In this document: piece after piece, positions 43,452-46,871 of the stretch
How the letters are laid out: each line of letters starts with the position of its first letter
How positions within the stretch are numbered: the first letter of the stretch is position 1
Source of the DNA: Nesterenkonia alkaliphila
GTDB lineage: Bacteria; Actinomycetota; Actinomycetes; Actinomycetales; Micrococcaceae
Direction: 5' to 3'
Assembly (NCBI RefSeq): GCF_009758175.1
Contig: NZ_WRPM01000077.1
Coordinates: 1 to 46,871, forward strand
Length of the DNA stretch: 46,871 bases
Notes under the pieces: generated by a model
Database searches by the model: none
Seen by the model: only the letters and a program-made list of their open reading frames with translations
Told to the model about the DNA's origin: nothing
Program-made: the position numbers and the translations under genes

Positions 43452-45001
43452 GGGCGTCTCTCCTCTGCGGGAATCTCGAGGGTGTGGGCATCGGCGCTCA
43501 GGGTCGGAACCGGGCTGGGGTCCTGCTCAAGGCTGGCGCCGGGCAGAATGAGGCTAATCGTGGTTCCTGCACCCACCTGGGACTCCACCTTCACGGAACC
43601 CGAGTGGGCAGCGGCAATGGCTTTGACAATCGGCAGGCCCAGCCCGGAGCCGGGCTTGGAGGTGTCGCTGCGCTGGAACCGGTCGAAGATGCGTTCCTGA
43701 TCCTGCTCCGGTATCCCCGCCCCCTGGTCGCGCAGGGAGAGAACGACGTCGTCCCCAGCCACCCGGGTGCCCAGGGAGATCACAGAGCCTGGCGGGGAGA
43801 ACTTGACCGCATTGGCGGCCAGCTGCAGCAGGGCTTGGGTGATCCGCTCCCGGTCCAGTACGGCGGGACCCTCGGCGCGTTCGGCGATCAGCCAGCGCCG
43901 CTCACCCAGGGCGATGATCTTGTCGTAGACCTCATCAGTGAGAGTGCCCAGCTCCACCACTGTCGGCTGAACGAAGTCGGGCCGGTCGGCCTGGGCCAGA
44001 GTGGTCAGATCGTCCACCACCCGGTTCATCCGCTTCAGCTCGTCCAGGGTGAGTTCCCGAGTGGCCACCACATCTTCCCGGTCTCCGGCATCCAGCACTT
44101 CCAGATGGCCGCGCAGAATGGTCAGCGGGGTGCGCAGCTCGTGGGAGACATCATGGATCAGCTGCTCCTGTGCGGTGAAGGCGCCCTCCAGGCGGTCCAG
44201 CATTTCGTTGACTGAGCGTGTCATCGCTGCCACATCATCATGTCCGGTGACCTCGATCCGTTCGGTGAGATCCTCCCGGGTGATCCGACGGGAGGCCTCA
44301 GCCAGCAGCCGGATCGGGTGTAACAGCCTTCCGGCCACCAGATAGCCCACCAGGGCCACCACGAGTAGGGAGAACACTGCCACGCCTGCATAGGTCAGGA
44401 AGATGCCCGAGAACACCGCCTTCTCCGCGGTCAGGTCATAGGCCATCACAAAGGCAGCGACCTCGTGGGTGGTCCCCCGGGCATCCTCAACCTGGGAGCC
44501 GGCATGCACCGGCACCACCACTGCACGGTAGGTGGTCTGCGCTGTGGTGATGGTGGTGAACTGCGCGCGCTCGGCCACGGCATAGTCCCTCAGCGCCCGC
44601 AGCAGCTCAGGGTCCTCCTCCAGGTCGATATCGGTGACCGGGGAGGTCCAGGCGATCTCGCCGTCCACCATGCCGATAGCACCCTCATTGCGGGTTGGGA
44701 TAATCCGGGCCATGGCGGTGCGCACCAGATCCGCGGGGGTTGCGAAGCTCTCACCGGTCTCCGGATCGATGCCCGCAATGCTGAGTTCCACGAATTCCTG
44801 GGCATCGGCCTCCAGCTCAGCGTTGATCCGGTCCTCCACCTGCAGCTGCTGCAGGTAGTAGACCGTGTATCCGGACACCGTCAATGCCAGCGCAGTCAGA
44901 CCCACCACTGCGGCGAGGATGCGTGAGCGGGCCGAGAGGGCGGAGAAGGCGCGTCGGGGCCCGCTCCGCCTCGGCTTTGCCGAAGCATCTCTAGTGGTCA
45001 C
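43448..45001 (-). CDS. Membrane sensor histidine kinase
   Basis: The 517-aa protein has two transmembrane helices (ILAAVVGLTALALTVSGYTV, and FLTYAGVAVFSLLVVALVGY), an extracytoplasmic sensor of about 150 residues rich in acidic residues, a HAMP domain (LLHPIRLLAEASRRITREDL), phospho-acceptor His287 in LIHDVSHELRTPLTILRG, N box LLQLAANAVKFSPPG and G boxes DQGAGIPEQDQERIF and GSGLGLPIVKAIA. The signal is unknown. GTG start without a clear ribosome site; GAAACT lies 7 nt upstream as a poor -10 candidate. Kinase-first order is less common than regulator-first. Confidence 0.92.
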   Translation of the reverse strand: MTTRDASAKPRRSGPRRAFSALSARSRILAAVVGLTALALTVSGYTVYYLQQLQVEDRINAELEADAQEFVELSIAGIDPETGESFATPADLVRTAMARIIPTRNEGAIGMVDGEIAWTSPVTDIDLEEDPELLRALRDYAVAERAQFTTITTAQTTYRAVVVPVHAGSQVEDARGTTHEVAAFVMAYDLTAEKAVFSGIFLTYAGVAVFSLLVVALVGYLVAGRLLHPIRLLAEASRRITREDLTERIEVTGHDDVAAMTRSVNEMLDRLEGAFTAQEQLIHDVSHELRTPLTILRGHLEVLDAGDREDVVATRELTLDELKRMNRVVDDLTTLAQADRPDFVQPTVVELGTLTDEVYDKIIALGERRWLIAERAEGPAVLDRERITQALLQLAANAVKFSPPGSVISLGTRVAGDDVVLSLRDQGAGIPEQDQERIFDRFQRSDTSKPGSGLGLPIVKAIAAAHSGSVKVESQVGAGTTISLILPGASLEQDPSPVPTLSADAHTLEIPAEERRP

Positions 45002-45010
45002 GCAGCTCAG

Positions 45011-45063
45011 TTTCTCATTAGTTCAGGGCTCATAGGGGCGAAAAGCCATGAGACTTTTCTCAT
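45011..45063. promoter_or_regulatory. CTCAT repeats between kinase and phosphotransferase genes
   Basis: CTCAT occurs at 45014, 45029 and 45059, and inverted (ATGAG) at 45048; TTTCTCAT is repeated exactly at 45011-45018 and 45056-45063. Spacings of 15, 30 and 45 bp resemble binding sites of OmpR-type regulators. The 3' pair can form a small hairpin (ATGAGA-N4-TCTCAT). Confidence 0.4.
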
Positions 45064-45100
45064 CCCAGGAATCTGCTGATTCATTGTCACAATAGGGACT

Positions 45101-46321
45101 ATGAACTGGGAGGTTGAGCGGCTGCTGCGCAGTCCGCAGATCGAGGTGCTGCTGCAGACTGCCCTGCGCTCCTCGGGACTTGAGTTGGAGCATTGGGCAT
45201 TGGACCGGGTCTACTCCCGGCCGCACGCTGAATCCTCCGCCCGATTTCAGGTCCAGGCCTCCGGCCACCAGCTAACCCTGGTGGCCAGCACCCGGCAGCT
45301 TACCGAGGGGCAGCGTGACCAGCTCGGTGCAGTGCGCTGTGAGTCTGAGGCAGGCAGTCTGCATATATGGGCCCATCCCACTGATCCGGAGCTTCCGGGC
45401 CTGCGGGTGGTGGAGGACCATGCCCAGCTGGCTGAGCGGTTGACCCCGCTGCTGCAGCGGCAGCTGCGGATTGAACAGGTCGAGCTGGTGGTGCTGCGCC
45501 CACTGCGGCGGGCGGTCTACCGAGTAGTGGCGGCCTCGGACCTGGGGTACCGCACACTGTTTCTGAAAGTGGTGCGTCCGCATAAGCTTCCGGAGCTGCT
45601 TGCCCGTCATCTGGCCTGCTCACTCATACCCTCCACTGCTGACTTGGGTGACGGGATTCTGGCGGTGGATCAAGCCCCGGGTCTCGCACTGACTGATCTG
45701 CTCTATCTGCCCAGTTCACCGATGCCCGGTGTCAGGATCGATCCCCAGGTGATTCTGCGCGCCCTGGACTCTCTGCTGCCCCAAGCGCTGCAGCTGCCCG
45801 CCCGGACCGCACCCCCACAGCGGTTCGCGAGCTTTGAGCCGGCGCTGATCGCTGGTGGCGCCCATCCGCAGCGGGTCCAGGTGCTGGTGCAGCGGATTCA
45901 GGCTCAGCTGCACCGGCACAGCCGGCCCTTGGTGCCCACTCACGGGGACTTCCACCCGGCCAATCTGTTCCTCACTGAGGATGCCGCGCATCCGGCGGCA
46001 CTCATCGACGGGGACACTGTGGGCCCCGGCCACCGGGTCGACGATCTCTCCATGATGTTCGCCCATCTGCTGGCGCTGCCCAGCTACGACGCCGCGGGCT
46101 ATCAGACAGTGCCCCAGCTGGTCCAGGATCTCTGGTACGCAGTGGGTGGTATGGCCTACGAGCCGGCTGATCTGGTGGCACGGACCGCGGCCTCGATGAT
46201 CGCCCTGGCGCCGGGCGCCCGCGGGCCGGAGCAGCTGGACTATTACCTCGGGGCCACTGAGTACATCCTGGATTCAGGGAGCATAGCTGTAGCCCAGCAC
46301 ACGCATTTCGGAGAAATGTGA
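45101..46321 (+). CDS. Phosphotransferase family protein (APH/choline-kinase fold)
   Basis: The 406-aa protein has an N-terminal region of about 130 residues and then a kinase-like fold: a lysine in FLKVVRPHK, Brenner motif VPTHGDFHPANLFL with catalytic Asp, and the metal-binding LIDGDTVGPGHRVDDLSMM. Substrates in this superfamily include aminoglycosides, sugars such as maltose, and choline; none can be chosen here. The ATG at 45101 follows CACAAT-N7, close to a leaderless start. Divergent from the two-component genes, with repeated CTCAT motifs between them, so it may be under their control. Its stop lies inside a CRP-like site. Confidence 0.82.
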   Translation: MNWEVERLLRSPQIEVLLQTALRSSGLELEHWALDRVYSRPHAESSARFQVQASGHQLTLVASTRQLTEGQRDQLGAVRCESEAGSLHIWAHPTDPELPGLRVVEDHAQLAERLTPLLQRQLRIEQVELVVLRPLRRAVYRVVAASDLGYRTLFLKVVRPHKLPELLARHLACSLIPSTADLGDGILAVDQAPGLALTDLLYLPSSPMPGVRIDPQVILRALDSLLPQALQLPARTAPPQRFASFEPALIAGGAHPQRVQVLVQRIQAQLHRHSRPLVPTHGDFHPANLFLTEDAAHPAALIDGDTVGPGHRVDDLSMMFAHLLALPSYDAAGYQTVPQLVQDLWYAVGGMAYEPADLVARTAASMIALAPGARGPEQLDYYLGATEYILDSGSIAVAQHTHFGEM

Positions 46322-46332
46322 TCAATCGCACA
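46317..46332. promoter_or_regulatory. CRP-like site upstream of whiB1
   Basis: TGTGA-N6-GCACA, one mismatch from the CRP consensus TGTGA-N6-TCACA. It overlaps the stop codon of the phosphotransferase gene and lies about 67 bp before the predicted whiB1 start site. The M. tuberculosis whiB1 promoter is known to be CRP-controlled. Confidence 0.4.
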
Positions 46333-46354
46333 GCTTTTTGTCAAAATTAATTCA

Positions 46355-46385
46355 TTGAGAGGTCTTGTTTGCCTGGCCGTAACAT
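46355..46385 (+). promoter_or_regulatory. Candidate whiB1 promoter
   Basis: TTGAGA (46355-46360) and TAACAT (46380-46385) with a 19-bp spacer; start near 46392, giving a leader of about 70 nt. Confidence 0.35.
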
Positions 46386-46461
46386 GTCAGCCTTGATTAC
46401 TGAACATCCCAGACGTATTGCCTGATTGCCCCTGAGATCAGGTCAAGGAGTAGTGATCGCC

Positions 46462-46710
46462 ATGGATTGGCGCAGCCGAGCAGCTTGTTTAGACAAGGAT
46501 CCTGAGCTCTTCTTCCCCGTCGGCAATACCGGCCCCGCTCTGCTTCAGATTGAAGAGGCCAAGAGCGTCTGCCGGCGCTGCCCCGTGATGGACACCTGCC
46601 TGCAGTGGGCGCTGGACACCGGGCAGGACTCCGGTGTGTGGGGCGGTATGAGCGAGGACGAGCGCCGCGCACTCAAGCGCCGTGCCGCCCGCGCCCGTCG
46701 CGCAGGTTAG
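46462..46710 (+). CDS. whiB1: WhiB1-type Fe-S transcription regulator
   Basis: Small DNA-binding protein with a nitric-oxide-sensitive [4Fe-4S] cluster. The 82-aa protein has the four ligands Cys9, Cys37, Cys40 and Cys46 (AACL, VCRRCPVMDTC), the turn GVWGGMSEDERRALKRR and a basic tail, and is very close in sequence to M. tuberculosis WhiB1 (DPELFFPVGN, ALDTGQDSGVWGG). The ATG at 46462 gives MDWRSRAACL, the family start; AAGGAG lies 11 nt upstream. An upstream in-frame start at 46426 is not family-like. Followed by a very strong terminator. Confidence 0.96.
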   Translation: MDWRSRAACLDKDPELFFPVGNTGPALLQIEEAKSVCRRCPVMDTCLQWALDTGQDSGVWGGMSEDERRALKRRAARARRAG

Positions 46711-46733
46711 GAAGCCTCAGAACTGCAAGAAGC

Positions 46734-46773
46734 ACTGATGCCCCGAGTTCCAGCTGGAGCTCGGGGCATCAGT
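46734..46773 (+). terminator. Strong hairpin terminator after whiB1
   Basis: A 19-bp stem (46734-46752 with 46755-46773) with a single G-U pair and a 2-nt centre, 23 nt after the whiB1 stop. No U-run follows. The near-perfect symmetry means it could stop transcription from either side. Confidence 0.75.
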
Positions 46774-46871
46774 CTGTGCGAGCCACGTCGTGGCGCTGGC
46801 GGGGTTTCCCGGCCATTCGCGGTTAAGCGTGGAGGTGTCGTGGGTCAAGGGGCTCGCGCCCTTGTTGGATG
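46774..46871. other. Right edge, no gene seen
   Basis: About 100 nt after the terminator. No frame with a start, ribosome site or recognisable protein on either strand; it may belong to a gene that lies mostly outside the window. Confidence 0.4.

Noticed and set aside
46605-46826. Open frame overlapping the 3' end of whiB1
   Set aside because: It is out of frame with whiB1, runs through the terminator hairpin, and has no ribosome site.

Overview
The window is a dense, GC-rich bacterial chromosome segment with about 35 protein genes, mostly separated by short gaps or 1-8 nt overlaps. The gene set points to an actinobacterium: MtrA-MtrB-LpqB, ComF, a long-form ribosome hibernation factor, SecA1, PdtaS, WhiB1, PdxS-PdxT, an Rv3235-like protein and a 180-kDa-type NAD-glutamate dehydrogenase. 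Frequent GTG starts, TANNNT -10 boxes and leaderless starts agree. The style resembles Micrococcaceae (Arthrobacter or Nesterenkonia relatives), but that placement is inference. I found no rRNA, tRNA, CRISPR array, insertion sequence or prophage.

Layout. 1-2368: the 3' part of a membrane-anchored beta-propeller protein coupled to a lipoprotein. 2402-6494 (minus): a coiled-coil membrane protein that lacks the expected TPM domain, then PspA, then the pyridoxal phosphate synthase pair pdxS-pdxT behind a strong leader hairpin. 6534-8860 (plus): HtrA-type protease coupled to a PIG-L deacetylase. 8857-10533 (minus): one polypeptide that reads as an ECF sigma factor fused to an RskA-type membrane anti-sigma factor, the most unusual gene here. 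11058-12080 (minus): a J-domain protein coupled to TrmL. 12137-18219: cysteine desulfurase, a small lipoprotein, HAD hydrolase, isochorismatase-like hydrolase, methyltransferase, a MetE-like protein coupled to chorismate mutase, and mnmA. 18272-23476 (minus): a five-gene MoxR/DUF58/DUF4350/DUF4129/membrane-protein operon.

23612-46710 follows the order of the M. tuberculosis mtrA to whiB1 region: mtrA-mtrB-lpqB-comF-hpf-secA, then the Rv3235-like and LysM genes, a conserved actinobacterial protein, a small HTH protein, a SAF/CpaE-like pair, gdh and pdtaS. A histidine kinase/response regulator pair and a phosphotransferase gene lie between pdtaS and whiB1.

Working together: tRNA modification (TrmL, MnmA with the desulfurase), envelope stress (PspA, HtrA, MtrAB-LpqB, the sigma/anti-sigma fusion) and signalling (PdtaS, the second two-component system, WhiB1) dominate. 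At least ten genes have a TANNNT hexamer exactly 6-7 nt before the start codon, which predicts many leaderless mRNAs. Candidate operators worth testing are twin 16-bp palindromes upstream of chorismate mutase, a shared direct-repeat element before the LysM and HTH genes, and a CRP-like site upstream of whiB1.
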